Shown in pieces: positions 42,215 to 52,665 of a stretch of 64,000 bases of DNA (positions are counted from its first letter, which is position 1; every line of letters starts with the position of its first letter). The position numbers were made by a program, and so were the translations under genes. The stretch lies in contig DF241053.1 in assembly GCA_000507305.1 (NCBI GenBank), positions 1 to 64,000 of the forward strand. Reading direction: 5' to 3'. The notes beneath the pieces were generated by a model. It made no database searches. It worked only from the letters and a program-made list of their open reading frames with translations, and had not been told where the DNA came from. The DNA is from Breviolum minutum Mf 1.05b.01 (Eukaryota; Sar; Dinophyceae; Suessiales; Symbiodiniaceae).

Positions 42215-43444
42215 TCAAGGTGGTGTAACAAAGGCACCTTCGCTGAGCATCTTCCGGATGTCTTTACGCATCAAGTGGCACTTGGATACCAACTTCTGAA
42301 AAACATGCTCTTCTCGCAAGACCTGAATCGTATCTTGCAGCAGCTCTTGCTCCTTTAAACAGGTCCTCCGGCTTGACTGGATTTGCAACGCGTTTATCTC
42401 TTTGGCACGAGATAACCCTTCCTCATCAAGACGATTGTATTTGTTCTGCCAGCCATTCAGGCTCATCACAGCTTCCCTGACCTGCTGGTGATTGGCGGCA
42501 TTCAAAGACAAGGCTAGTTGAGCTTGCTTCTTCTTTAGCAGCAAGCCATGATCGAGCAAGTGCTTCAATGTTTGTTTTGAGGTGGCTAGGTCAGTGGAAA
42601 CAAGTTGGGCACACTTCCCATCATTATTTTGTAGTCGTAGCCACCATCTGTCTAATCCGTTGTCATGCAGGAAGCCCAACAAACGCTCGAGGACAAATGG
42701 ATTGAGTTGCGCCACTTCTAGCTTGAGTCCAGCAATCAAAGGAGTGACTGTGACTGAACCCTCTGCATCAAAGAAACCAGCAAAGTAGGCCCAAGTGCAC
42801 TTCAACTTCTTTGCAATGTGATCCTTCTGCTTCAAGTGGAATAGCTGCTCTCCAATTCTTTCTCGATGTTGGCGTGCAATGTTGCCACCTGCTGCTAGTT
42901 TCAGCTGCGCCTGCTTCATTGATGGAATTTGACTGAGCAAAGCTGAGACATGTCGCACCTTCCATCCGGAGACCTGCCACTGCAACACGGCGTTTCGTTT
43001 TCCAGTGCCGTTTGTTTTCTTGCAAATGCCACCACCCAACAACTTCCTGTATTGAAACAGCACCTCTGCAGACTCTATGCTTTGTGAGACATTCAAATGC
43101 ATTGATCCCGTCCTGGAATGCATGGCCACGCAGCCATCCCCATCAAAAAAACCCACTAAATATTCAACCTCCTCCTGCATTGGATGCCGCTCAGGTGGAC
43201 CAACAGACTTCATTGGTAGATCGTGAGTCACGCCTTCAACCGTGATAGACGTTGGTGGTGGAAACTTGATTCTTCCTTGAAGCTGTGACAAACGATTGCA
43301 TCGTCTCTGCCACCTATTCCACTCCGAAGCTGTGGCGAAACACCGCTGCCACCATTGAGCATGCAATCTTCGAGAGACATGGATCCCAACGCAACCAAGT
43401 TGGCAGAACATTGAGCCTGGCTGAAAAATACAGCAAAACACCAT
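42215..43444 (-). CDS. LAGLIDADG homing-endonuclease-like protein
   Basis: A single uninterrupted frame of 409 aa. Two LAGLIDADG-type motifs are clear: EYLVGFFDGDGCV at residues about 94-106 and YFAGFFDAEGSV at about 220-231. Each ends in an acidic pair, as in catalytic helices of single-chain two-motif enzymes, which cleave long DNA sites. The 125-residue spacing and the beta-like segments after each motif (LNVSQSIES, LKLEVAQLNP) fit one polypeptide acting as a pseudo-dimer. The first about 60 residues are Arg-rich and nearly acid-free (HVSRRLHAQWWQRCFATASE), so an organelle-targeting leader is possible. The C-terminus is long and charged. It is far richer in GC than the flanks and has no intron. 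Whether it is active, or a relic of an organelle-derived gene, cannot be told. Confidence 0.85.
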   Translation of the reverse strand: MVFCCIFQPGSMFCQLGCVGIHVSRRLHAQWWQRCFATASEWNRWQRRCNRLSQLQGRIKFPPPTSITVEGVTHDLPMKSVGPPERHPMQEEVEYLVGFFDGDGCVAMHSRTGSMHLNVSQSIESAEVLFQYRKLLGGGICKKTNGTGKRNAVLQWQVSGWKVRHVSALLSQIPSMKQAQLKLAAGGNIARQHRERIGEQLFHLKQKDHIAKKLKCTWAYFAGFFDAEGSVTVTPLIAGLKLEVAQLNPFVLERLLGFLHDNGLDRWWLRLQNNDGKCAQLVSTDLATSKQTLKHLLDHGLLLKKKQAQLALSLNAANHQQVREAVMSLNGWQNKYNRLDEEGLSRAKEINALQIQSSRRTCLKEQELLQDTIQVLREEHVFQKLVSKCHLMRKDIRKMLSEGAFVTPP

Positions 43445-43865
43445 TGTCCAAACTATCGGAGGGAGTGGACATCTTCCCAGGAATTCAGCCCAAAAAACGC
43501 CAAAAAATGAGGATCTTTAAAACACCCTGGGATCGTTGTGAACGGAGTGAAATGACCCCTGCAAATGGCCTTCTAAATGGGTATCATGGGTGAAATACTT
43601 TTCACCCTACCAATAGCTGGTTTTTGGGCCCATTCTGCAGCATACTTCTCCTTTTAGGATGATTTTTTTTGCTGAATAGGGAGTGATACAGTGATACGTG
43701 ATACTGATACCTGTTGATATTCTCAAATCCACAACTCAGCTGAGTCTGGTCGTTGTGGCTTTTCAATTGGTTTTGTACATCCCAAATTGATGGATTTTTG
43801 TGCCATCAATCGTGCAATCATTTAAGTGCTCTACACTGAGATAATTATTCTCAGTATCGAGGTCA

Positions 43866-43970
43866 TACTGTTGATGGAAGAAATCCTGCAGCAGTTGATA
43901 AGTAGTTTATCCCATGATTTAGAGGATTTCATACAAGTCAGGTGGTGCAGGATTTCTTCCATCAACAGTA
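43866..43970. mobile_element. B-family element, perfect ends
   Basis: It runs from TACTGTTGATGGAAGAAATC to ATTTCTTCCATCAACAGTA, 105 bp. Confidence 0.85.
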
Positions 43971-44554
43971 CACACCCTTTTTCCTTCAACGGGGTCACGA
44001 CGACATGTATCCAAAAAAGGGTGACGACTGGGGGACAAACACTTGGCCAAACACATTTGACAAAGCATCGCACTGCAAAGAACTAGGATATGATATTTCA
44101 CCAGTTCAACAAAATAATCGGAAACCACCTTTTGATTTGCGATGTTTGTTTCCAGCAAAGATTATCATCTAGAATGCAAAATGAACATAATTGCAAAATA
44201 GAACCTCTCAAAAACAAGTCCGAAATAAATTCTAGTCTGATTCATCTAGGCTATGTAAGCTGATTCCAAATTCTGATATATGAGAGATCATCTACCCTGT
44301 GATTTTGAGGATTCTGGGGTTCTAAAAACGCTCTTGATTTAGTAGGGAAAATACATCAAATCCCTGGGCCACTTAGCTCGCTATCATCCTATTTTCATGG
44401 AGTGAACTGGGCCCCCTATAGAAGTGGCCGACTATACATGGGCAACTGTGGTTATAACTTATAACCCTTAGACTTATAACTGGTAGGGGGAAGCCATCCA
44501 TGTTTCCATGCAACAAACCGTACCACATCTGACATGGAACCCCATGGAACCTCG

Positions 44555-44611
44555 CTAAAGGCGCGATGCCATCAGCTTCTTCACCTCAAACACTGATTTG
44601 CTGTCGTCGTC
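44555..44611 (-). CDS. Short terminal exon
   Basis: After CTGGGGTTAG it reads DDDSKSVFEVKKLMASRL and TAG: 18 codons in a GC-rich island. The upstream exon was not identified. Confidence 0.45.
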   Translation of the reverse strand, partial: DDDSKSVFEVKKLMASRL

Positions 44612-44749
44612 CTAACCCCAGGTTTTATTATAAGGGGAAATGTAGGAACCAAGAATCCGCAACACCATGTTGGTCGGAGGTATGCACATACTCCAATCCA
44701 TCAAGCATCTTGGAATGGCTTTCTTGCAACAAGACACACAAGTTACAGT

Positions 44750-44858
44750 ATTTGAAAAGTAGATAGCACAGTCCCTACATATTGTTTTATAAGGAACCAT
44801 TTACTACTCTACCTTTTGGTATCTGCGCCATCTGTTATGACCTTGAGGTACATCAAAT
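44750..44858. mobile_element. M-family element
   Basis: GAAAAGTAGATAGCACAGTC..ACCTTTTGGTATCTGCGCC..GACCTTGAGGTA. Copies lie at 53846 (reverse) and 57908. Confidence 0.65.
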
Positions 44859-45016
44859 GTTGGGAACGCCTTCCTTTTTGTTGAAGAAATGATGGGTTTA
44901 TTAGTGAAATACACATGATACATCACCCAACCTTTGGTCTGGAAAGATCAACTTCACTATCTCTTGTTTCAACGAAACAGGTTTGGTGGCACAAAACAAA
45001 GAAATCCAAAGAAGTG

Positions 45017-45017
<1 letters not shown>

Positions 45018-45071
<54 letters not shown>

Positions 45072-45082
45072 CGATGACGATG
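45018..45082. repeat. GAT microsatellite
   Basis: About 60 bp of GAT units, grading into GACGAT. Poly-Met, poly-Ser and poly-Ile open frames across it are artefacts. Confidence 0.9.
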
Positions 45083-45298
45083 ATGAACAATAGCGTGAAT
45101 AAGAAAACCATACTGACCATTGTGATGATCTACAACAACGGTATGCAAGAGGCATCTTCTGTTATCCGATTCTCAAATCCACCCAATCAACCCCAACCGG
45201 GCACTCCAGCCATCGACTTCTGAAACCTGACCAGAAATCGCAGCTGAATCCGATGGAATTCCTAATTCTATTTCTTGGAGGTGCCCAAAAAGGTGGCT

Positions 45299-45409
45299 GC
45301 ACCCCCGAAATTTAACAGCTCGCCCCTGAAAAATGATGGGAAAGGAAGATGAGTTTCCTTTTGGGATTGTCTATTTTTGGGGGCGAACTGTTAAATTTCT
45401 GAGGGTGTA
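45299..45409. mobile_element. H-family element
   Basis: It runs from GCACCCCCGAAATTTAACAG to GTTAAATTTCTGAGGGTGTA. Confidence 0.75.
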
Positions 45410-45560
45410 TAATAATCTGAACACGAAAAGACACATGTCACGTCTCCTGATTTTGATCTCTGGCCAACAGCCAGTCTTACCATACATCATATCTTGATAT
45501 AGCTTTATATGAGGAATGATCATTCTTTTAAAAAAATACCTTGGAATGGCTAACAAAAAC

Positions 45561-45953
45561 TTAACTATAGGAGATTTTGATGACCCTCCCCCCGATATCA
45601 AACGGAATAATAGGAGTTTTGACACATCTTTGACACCGAAACAAGCCCACCGTTGAATGGCTCAATTCTCCAGAAACCCCCGCCTGCTTGGACCGTGAAC
45701 GCCAAGAGGGTGTGGTGGCATGTGACAGAACTGGGCAGGTGGTGACTGGTAGGGACGGATACTTCAGAAGGATAGGCAGTTTTTTATTCATCCCTACTTG
45801 GCCTGTATTTAGTATTGAACCGATACAACTTTGCAACCATGACGTTTTTCCCCTGGAAAAGGTATTTCTTATTGGAACTAACGGCAACTTGGAGCATCCA
45901 AGAATTTCAATGGCAAGGACATCATGATTAATCGAGTGTCTCCCCAGTCCCAC
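45561..45953 (-). CDS. Open frame of 130 codons, unknown
   Basis: Part reads TCPVLSHATTPSWRSRSK, then QAGVSGELSHSTVGLF. The plus strand has an equally plausible exon (TPACLDRERQEGVVACDR, ending at GTGGTG). A real exon is likely within 45660-45740 but the strand is undecided. Confidence 0.3.
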   Translation of the reverse strand: MGLGRHSINHDVLAIEILGCSKLPLVPIRNTFSRGKTSWLQSCIGSILNTGQVGMNKKLPILLKYPSLPVTTCPVLSHATTPSWRSRSKQAGVSGELSHSTVGLFRCQRCVKTPIIPFDIGGRVIKISYS

Positions 45954-46150
45954 AATGCCACTGGAGAAAGGGACCTAGATCCTATGATTGCTATATGACT
46001 GTTTGGGGGAGGATATGGACAAATCAAATAGCACCCTGTAGATCCCTCTTAGTACCTAACGTGTCCGGGAAATGATCTATATTGTTTCTCAAAGGTGTTT
46101 GATGTGGTTCCTCTTTGGGAAACAGGAAATGGTCCACTTCCCTATTTTGT

Positions 46151-46255
46151 TACACCCCTGAAAACTAACATGTCCCCTGAAAAGGGACTATTTCAATAGG
46201 AAATACATCTTCCAACCATTGATCTTCAGGGGACATGTTAGTTTTCCGGGGAGTA
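46151..46255. mobile_element. H-family element
   Basis: It runs from TACACCCCTGAAAACTAACA to ATGTTAGTTTTCCGGGGAGTA, with inner arms GTCCCCTGAAAAG and CTTCAGGGGAC. Confidence 0.8.
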
Positions 46256-46583
46256 TTTCCAGACATCTAAAAATATCACCCCACTGCAGCGAAATGGTGT
46301 CATGATATTATCTCCCGCGGTGAAGTCATGGGTGTACATATATCCAACACATAATTGACACCTAAGTTTCAACAAGGCTACTTCGATATCCCAAGGAAAT
46401 TAAAAAATCCCAAAGTGCCCAAAGGAATACCGATAGGGTGGCAGACTAATGGACTCTTTTCTTGATAGTTTGGTGATCTCAATTGGCATTAAACGCATGG
46501 ACATCTTTGCCCCAGCGGCAAAAGTTATAAATCTGTCAAGTAGCAGTTGTTTTCACATGCGATATGATCATCAACTGTATCTA

Positions 46584-48449
46584 CTAAAGTCTTGCGAAGG
46601 AACATGCGATGTTCATCCGGGATTGTAAGGCATTCCCGGCGTTCCCCTGCTCAACCGCCATGGCAGCCAAACCTTGTAAGGTGAATAACAACAGCAACTC
46701 ATACAATAGAAATATGCACTTGAATCTCACTAAGTACCCTAGAAACTTAGTATCACTCACCAACAAAGAAAAAAACAACTAGTCCTATATAGATTCATCC
46801 GAATCTTTTGTGTACATGTATACATCTACATTAGATAAACAAAGGTATTTTATGTAAATGCATCGTGTCCCAAAATTTGTCCATTGATCAACAAACTCAC
46901 CCCTGTGTGTTCAACTGCCTGATCTCGCAGGCCGACTGGAGCCACCTGTTCAAGTGTGTCAAGTTCAAGGTCACCAAGGTACCAAGTTGGGGATGATCGT
47001 CTTCCTGCTGTTGTTTTTTTAAATAAGGATTACTAATATCCTAGCAGCAAAAAAAAACTGAAAATAGATGAACATCCCAACATGTAAATGAATGATCGAA
47101 TCCACATAATCATGGCCAGTCAACCTACCCCCCAGAAATAAGAGTTTAATGAGGCCTTGTTAAGGGAAACCAATGGTTCATAAGCCCTTAACAAGGCCCT
47201 ATTTCTGGGGGTGGGGGGGTTACAGTAGCTATTTGACTGGCCATAACGACCACCTACTGGTCGTGTCCGAAACAGCCCGAGGCCCAGGCCTGTAGAACGT
47301 CGTTTGGAAGCTGAAGATGGCTTTGGCACCACAGCAACAACTTGCACCTCTGGCACCTGAAGCGTTGAAAAAACCACTGTTGAAAAGTGGAAACGGTGAG
47401 ATCCCAATCTTGAACCTTATTTGTAAGGGTTTGCTTTCGATTTCTGTCCACATCATTTTTACTTAAATCGTTTTACGTATATTGTATTTAATATGTTTAT
47501 TTACGCAGTATGAATGGATGCATCTAGACTCTAGACTAGATACACCTTGAAATATATATGTATTATATTGATAAACTTCTCAACTACAGTAGACATACTG
47601 TAATTACCGTATACATACAGTCATAAGGATAGCAGGTCAAATGCTCGAGATGCAAATTAATACTTGCGCAGCAATGACATGTAGCCTTTTGGAAATCGGT
47701 CAATGATCCTGTGTCATTTAGATGTTTCCAAAAATCTCACTCACAGGTGTACTATGTTACTACATTCTCTGTTTTTTATACATAATGTGTCCCCTTGATG
47801 AAGACGTAGCTACCCTCTCGACTCTTGAACGGGAACTATCCTGTAACAAGTGGAACTTCCTTCGCGATGTGAGTTTCCCAAAAAGTACATTGTTCATCAT
47901 GTTTCCACTACTTCCAGCACACTTGAACGACACCAAAGACATCGAGTTCGCAATTGAAACACATGTGGCAAGAACATCTAGGCAAACTTGAAGGTTTGAC
48001 ATGTTTTCAAGGAATCCTGTACTCCACCACCATTTCTATCCATTTTTTGCGTCAAAAAAAAACCAAAAAAAACATCTTCTTGGAGGTTTGGGGTACGAAG
48101 AAGTCGTACCCATCACCCCAATAACAATTCCTAGTTGGTCCGAAACCGATTTGTAGAACCTGAATCTCCAAATATAGCCTATACTTGGATGTCCCAGGAA
48201 GATAGTAAAAGGTTAGTAAGTGGGTTATAACCCCAATATACCCCAATTATAGGCGGGTTATAACCCACTTACTAACCATTTACTAACTTCCTGGGACATC
48301 CAAGTAGAAGACTGATTAGGATTACCTTTCGCCCAATGACACTTGCATCTAATATAAATTGAAGCTACAAAAACATTGAGAAGCACCTCCTTGGATGCCT
48401 TTGGTCGTGGCTTGGCGGCCAAAGCCAAATCTCGCGCCAAAGCCTCTGG
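46584..48449 (-). CDS. Four-exon gene, unknown, with helical end
   Basis: Exon A (48449-48387, acceptor GTGTTTCAG, donor GTGCTT) reads PEALARDLALAAKPRPKASK. Exon B (47356-47254, acceptor ACGCTTCAG, donor TAG^GTGGTC) reads VPEVQVVAVVPKPSSASKR, then STGLGLGLFRTRPV. Exon C (47004-46901, acceptor CAGCAG, donor GG^GTGAGT) reads RRSSPTWYLGDLELDTLEQ, then VAPVGLRDQAVEH. A to B (phase 0) and B to C (phase 1) both match. Exon D (46672-46584, acceptor TTCACCTTACAAG, stop TAG) reads LAAMAVEQGNAGNALQSRMN, TPR-like; its phase after C is not a direct match. The intron between B and C carries an I element. The exon at 49103-49226 may also belong here. Confidence 0.6.
47112..47244. mobile_element. I-family element
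   Basis: It runs from ATGGCCAGTCAACCTACCCC to TTTGACTGGCCAT, with GGCCTTGTTAAGGG and CCCTTAACAAGGCC inside. Its right edge lies 9 bp from the donor of exon B of the surrounding gene. Confidence 0.8.
48182..48305. mobile_element. D-family element, perfect ends
   Basis: It runs from TACTTGGATGTCCCAGGAAG to CTTCCTGGGACATCCAAGTA, and the two ends are exact complements. Confidence 0.85.
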
Positions 48450-48944
48450 CTGAAACACTGTGGCATAACTGTGAGTTGTTAGAGGTTGAAACCCCGGGTT
48501 ATTTCCACTTGGGGGGTTTTCTTCGTTGGGGGCGTGGTGGGGACAATGCAACATAAAACCACCATTTTGAATAAAATTATTCATGTCACCTGCTCAAAAC
48601 TTAAGTTGATCTAATGAGATTCTCCTCTTGAAGAAATGCCGGGATGAAACCCCAAAAAAAGAACCTGGAGTTTAAGGAGACACAACTGACAACTTCTACT
48701 TGAGGTGTTCTTGCCATTCCTTAACCGTTGGGCATCAATCAGATTTGTTGATACCACACTATGCAGCAAGATTTGTTTATGGCACAATTTTGAACAAAAG
48801 ACGCCTCATGTATATCATGATCGCATAACCGCCGGAACATTGAGAGTATCAATTTGGTGCAGCTCGGTATGAATTTCAATCATTATAGAACTAACAATGA
48901 GAATGACAATAGTAACAATACAAATCAGAACAATAATCATAATC

Positions 48945-48980
<36 letters not shown>

Positions 48981-49014
48981 GTCAGTCAGTCAGTCAGTCA
49001 ATCAATCAATCAAC

Positions 49015-49046
<32 letters not shown>
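48945..49046. repeat. CAAT/CAGT tetranucleotide repeat
   Basis: CAAT units, an inner block of CAGT units, then CAAT/CAAC again, about 100 bp. Confidence 0.9.
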
Positions 49047-49048
<2 letters not shown>

Positions 49049-49102
49049 TCAATTTGTTGGGTCCAATTGTAGCCATTTGCTTCCAACAGTGTCCCCCCTT
49101 AC

Positions 49103-49226
49103 CTCCCCCGCGCATTTCCCCCGGTGCCTCCACCTGTTCCTTGGCGGGCTTCACGTTCCGCCGCGCCAATGGGGCAGCCGCTGCCGGTGGAGCAGCCAGT
49201 GGTGGAGGCAAGGCTACCAGGGCGAC
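49103..49226 (-). CDS. Exon, Ala/Pro-rich linker
   Basis: Bounded by TCATCCCAG and GGAG^GTAAGG. It reads VALVALPPPLAAPPAAAAPL, then ARRNVKPAKEQVEAPGEMR. GC-rich low-complexity linker. Other frames are also open, but only this one has both consensus sites. Confidence 0.55.
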
Positions 49227-49380
49227 CTGGGATGAAAGCGAGAAATTCATCAACCCAAAATGGTGGTTTAGCGACCGAAAACACGAGTTTTTCACCCCAA
49301 ATGGGGGGTTTAGGAAGGGATTGTCTTCTTATTTCAGGGGATATTCCAAGTTGGTGAAATATTATAATTTGGCCAGATAA

Positions 49381-49525
49381 TACAAGGTGGGCCCCTACGA
49401 TCGTTATAAATTGGGTGAAATCACTCCTATAGGTAGTGTTAAACAACGCCAGTTACCCGTTTATTTTCGGCCATTTATAGGGGTGAAATCACTCAATTTA
49501 TAACTAGTAGGGGCCCACCTTGTAG
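49381..49525. mobile_element. F-family element
   Basis: It runs from TACAAGGTGGGCCCCTACG to GTAGGGGCCCACCTTGTAG. A palindromic region upstream (about 49240-49378, ending AATTTGGCCAGA) resembles one at 34878-35070. Confidence 0.8.
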
Positions 49526-49654
49526 GAGGGAGAAATATATCCATAAATAAGGATTCCATATTCAAGGTGGGATGAGTTTAAAACCCCCATGTTTTGATTT
49601 CAATATATGAAATCATAGGGAACAAACATGCTACCCATCTATTGGTGGTAGTTT

Positions 49655-49953
49655 ACTTAGTCTTCTTATGGGAAAACCCTTGGGATGGGAGCCCCTTAAT
49701 CCCATCAACCCCACATACATATACAACCTTATATCACGTAGGTATTTATTGGGTCCCAATCCCCTTCTAAAGGGCTCCTTGGAGGGGGTAAACAGCTATG
49801 GTACCATCCCAAGGATATAAGCCTTTGTTTCTTTAGTTGGTGATACTGTTGATGGTTCAGAAATCCTGCTAACCAGTTGAGGTTGGTAGTGCATACCATT
49901 ATTTACAGTTCTTTTACCTCCCAGGTGGTGCAGGATTTCCTCCCATCAAGGGG
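49655..49953. mobile_element. L element followed by a B element
   Basis: L is about 49655-49815 (AACCCTTGGGATGGGAGCCC to GGTACCATCCCAAGG). B is 49844-49953 (TACTGTTGATGGTTCAGAAA to a damaged TTCCTCCCATCAAGG). Confidence 0.6.
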
Positions 49954-50377
49954 TACCAAAATTGGAACTTACAAAAAAAATGATCAAAATTGGGGTACCA
50001 AAAAACAAAAAATGATTAGATTTGGTCCTATTAGAATCGGATAGAAACAACAATCCTTTTTAGGGGGGACAATAACTTTTGACCCACGGCCATTGGTTTA
50101 TTGCTTTGAACCCTGGGTGAAATAATTCAAAGGACCATATTGCTTCTTTGGACAGGGACTGGACTTAATCTAAAAAACTACGGCGCTTAAACAGCTTTTT
50201 GTCACTATCACAAGCTACCATTTCAACAGGGTGCAAGTCAAGTGTCGCAATTTGACATATTCTACTTATATGTTTCTTGAAAGAACCTCCAAAATTTCTC
50301 TACTGAGCAATCTTCATATTTGTGGTCTCCTTATCTGGGAGGGAAATGGCAAAACTTTATCATTTCACTTTGGGGGA

Positions 50378-50470
50378 CCCATAGGATCCATGTATGGTCT
50401 ATTTATACCTACAGTTGGTTGATCTTTATGGTAAATGTAGGTAAATATTCCATACAATGGATCCTATGGG
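50378..50470. mobile_element. C-family element
   Basis: It runs from CCCATAGGATCCATGTATGG to ACAATGGATCCTATGGG. It abuts the 3' end of the exon ending near 50472. Confidence 0.8.
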
Positions 50471-50471
50471 G

Positions 50472-51686
50472 GATGCGCTTGCAAGAAACCGTGAAGCGAG
50501 CCTGTGAACCTTCTCCTTCCTGCACTCGTGCTGAAAAGGCCTGAGCCTCAGCCATTCGACAAAGATTTTTGTCATGGAACAAGAAGGATGGCACTAAGGA
50601 TTTGACGGGGCGGGTTCCAAACAACTTTTCATCAAAGTCAAAACGCCTATTGCCCTAAGGATCATTGGACCCTCAAAAGTGGCTATTTTGAGGACACTAC
50701 CCCTGCTTTTCAGGTTCAAACCCTTCCATTGGAGGGTCCAAGATCCTTTGGGTGCAAGATTTTGTGCATTGATCAATGTCCCCCCCCCCCCCTCAAGAGT
50801 ATATTCTCAGGCAGATTTGTGGATGATTCGTGGGCTCGCCATGGGTTTTGGCTTAAGGCTTATGCCGCATGCCCCTTATTGGTCATCCAGCCAACTCAAA
50901 GGTTCCAAGATTTTCGCCCTGAATCCTGTTGTACCCCACCTTCACCATTAAGATCACGACAGGCGATGTACGTCCTCCATTGACTGGAGCCGCATAAGCC
51001 TCTGGAAAACAAAATCGACACAAGATACCCAAGATACACAAATCGAACATGCAAATCCAACAAATTGTTGCTGGGTCCCTGGGTATGTTGGAAATAGATG
51101 GAGTTTCCGGCATCTTTTTTGTGTTTGATGATTTTGGATTCAGCAACACACTCCTGCAAACTAACATAGCCATGGGATTTTTTCAATTTCCCAGGAAAGA
51201 TGGGGATTTTCATGGGCTATGTTAGGGAATGCAGGGATGGTACACAACTTGGAAATATTCAACGGGAGAATTGGCAAGGAATGATGATGTAATACAACAG
51301 TAGTGCTAGCTTTCTTATCAAGGAATTTGATAGTACAATAGATTGCGATGGTTCCGACATATTATGGTTCCAATGAGGTTGGACCTTTATCAAATCAGCC
51401 ATTGGTTTATTATAATCAATCACCAGATAACTGGGTAGTGTAATCCCCTATATCACTATATACCCTAACCAACCAGGTTCTTTTTGCATTGCTCAAATGT
51501 TCCAACGTGTTGCTTCTTTTACAACATGCCAGGCTGCCACAAACGTTCGTCCTACCGTAGGATGATCAGTTGGCTGAGTATGTTTTTCCCAAAGCGTTCC
51601 TCACAGCTGGGGCATAAACAGAATTTTCCACAGCCATCATTTTCGTCACGTTTGGGGGGCGGGAAAAAACAAGTACAGTAACAGTG
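50472..51686 (-). CDS. Cys-rich and downstream exons of a minus gene
   Basis: Exon A (51686-51556, acceptor GGGCATAG, donor CG^GTAGGA) reads HCYCTCFFPPPKRDENDGC, then GKFCLCPSCEERFGKN. CxC plus CxxxCxCxxC suggests a zinc-binding module. Exon B (51001-50946, acceptor TTTGTTTTCCAG, donor GTGAAG) reads GLCGSSQWRTYIACRDLNG if it continues from A, or EAYAAPVNGGRTSPVVILM if it continues into C. Exon C (50654-50472, acceptor CCTTAG from an N element) reads NRRFDFDEKLFGTRPVKSL, then PSFLFHDKNLCRMAEAQAF and SARVQEGEGSQARFTVSC, and stops at the C element edge. Not all three can be in one frame as drawn, so an exon is missing or two genes are present. Confidence 0.5.
50653..50757. mobile_element. N-family element supplying an acceptor
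   Basis: CCCTAAGGATCATTGGACCC and GGGTCCAAGATCCTTTGGG are the ends. On the minus strand the inner edge reads GATCCTTAG, the acceptor of the exon starting at 50654. A second copy lies at 55345. Confidence 0.65.
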
Positions 51687-51833
51687 CTATGCCCAACTAA
51701 CCATCCAAGTACAGATGATTTCCTGCTTACACCCCGGAAATTTAACATACCTCCCAAAAAATAGACAATCCCAAAAGGAAACTCATCTTCCAACCATCAT
51801 TCTTCAGGGGCCATGTTAAATTTTGGGGGTGTA
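51149..51833. mobile_element. H, J and H elements in a row
   Basis: H at 51149-51230 (CACTCCTGCAAACTAACATA, GGGCTATGTTAGGGAATGC). J at about 51395-51500 (GGTTTATTATAATCAATCAC, CTAACCAACCAGG..TTGCTCA). H at 51728-51833 (TACACCCCGGAAATTTAACA, GTTAAATTTTGGGGGTGTA). A Cys-rich exon lies between the J and the last H. Confidence 0.6.
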
Positions 51834-52285
51834 AGTACTGTATTGTTCAGTAGGTGGCTTCTGCCAACATGGTCTTTGAGGAATGACAGGGGGATACTGG
51901 GATACTTATATCAAACACCTGATTGATTGGCTTAAAAGCCGGTTGGTTGATCCTTTTTTTATTTTTGTCCGAATACTAAATCACCAACTAACATTAATCA
52001 AAATCAAATGTATATTGAATCAATAAAAAAACATACGAGTACGTCGATTGGTCAACCATCAACCATCAGCATACCATCAGCTAACATAAAGCTAACCGAA
52101 AAATACCTTGTTATCAAACAGAGGATATTGAGAAAAAAAACTCAGCTGCACATAAGCAGGGCTATATGTGGTTACCCAAGCATTTCCAAAATGAAGGGAT
52201 GTAACCCATTGTAACCCTGTCATACCCTGTCATACCGAAGAAACACCGTGTGCCAAAACGAGCAAAACAAACCTGAAGGTTTAAA

Positions 52286-52383
52286 CTAGTTGGTGGTTTC
52301 AACCCCTTTGAAAAATATTAGGCAAATTGGATCATTTCCCCAGGTAGGGATGAACATAAAAAATATATGAAACCACCACCTAG
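52286..52383. mobile_element. A-family element flanked by long direct repeats
   Basis: It runs from CTAGTTGGTGGTTTCAACCC to AAACCACCACCTAG. About 40 bp on the left (AGAAACACCGTGTGCCAAAA..) is repeated on the right (AGAAACACCAGTGCCAAACG..) with a few differences. Confidence 0.8.
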
Positions 52384-52536
52384 AGAAACACCAGTGCCAA
52401 ACGTGCAAAACAAACAAACCCTGACGGAAAAAAAAACACTCCGACTCTCATCTGCCTCCACCACTGAGGGACAACTCGGCTTCATCAATGCATGGCAGTG
52501 ATGAGCTTTGACGACGTGGGTCTTAGATTCCCGATT

Positions 52537-52665
52537 CTAGTTGGTGGTTTTTCAACCCAACCCCCCGTTGAAAAATATTGCTGTACTCAAATGGGTTCAT
52601 CTTCCCCCAAGTAACATAGGGGTGAAAATTATACAGTAAATAATTTGAGTTGCCACCCACCTTAG
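52537..52665. mobile_element. A-family element, GAGTTGCC subtype, enlarged
   Basis: It runs from CTAGTTGGTGGTTTTTCAAC to GAGTTGCCACCCACCTTAG, with several small insertions. Confidence 0.7.

Noticed and set aside
44901-45223. Poly-Ser, poly-Met and poly-Ile open frames
   Set aside because: Product of the GAT repeat at 45018-45082.
47722-47991. Plus 89-codon ORF and the opposing minus 80-codon ORF
   Set aside because: Both read like proteins and neither has clear splice sites, so I could not choose; left out of the features.
48854-49072. QSINQSINQS repeat protein on plus
   Set aside because: Translation of the CAAT/CAGT tandem repeat.
50813-50983. Plus frame RFVDDSWARHGFWLKAYAAC
   Set aside because: Protein-like with a TATTCTCAG acceptor, but it overlaps a phase-consistent minus exon (50946-51001) and the N element intron.
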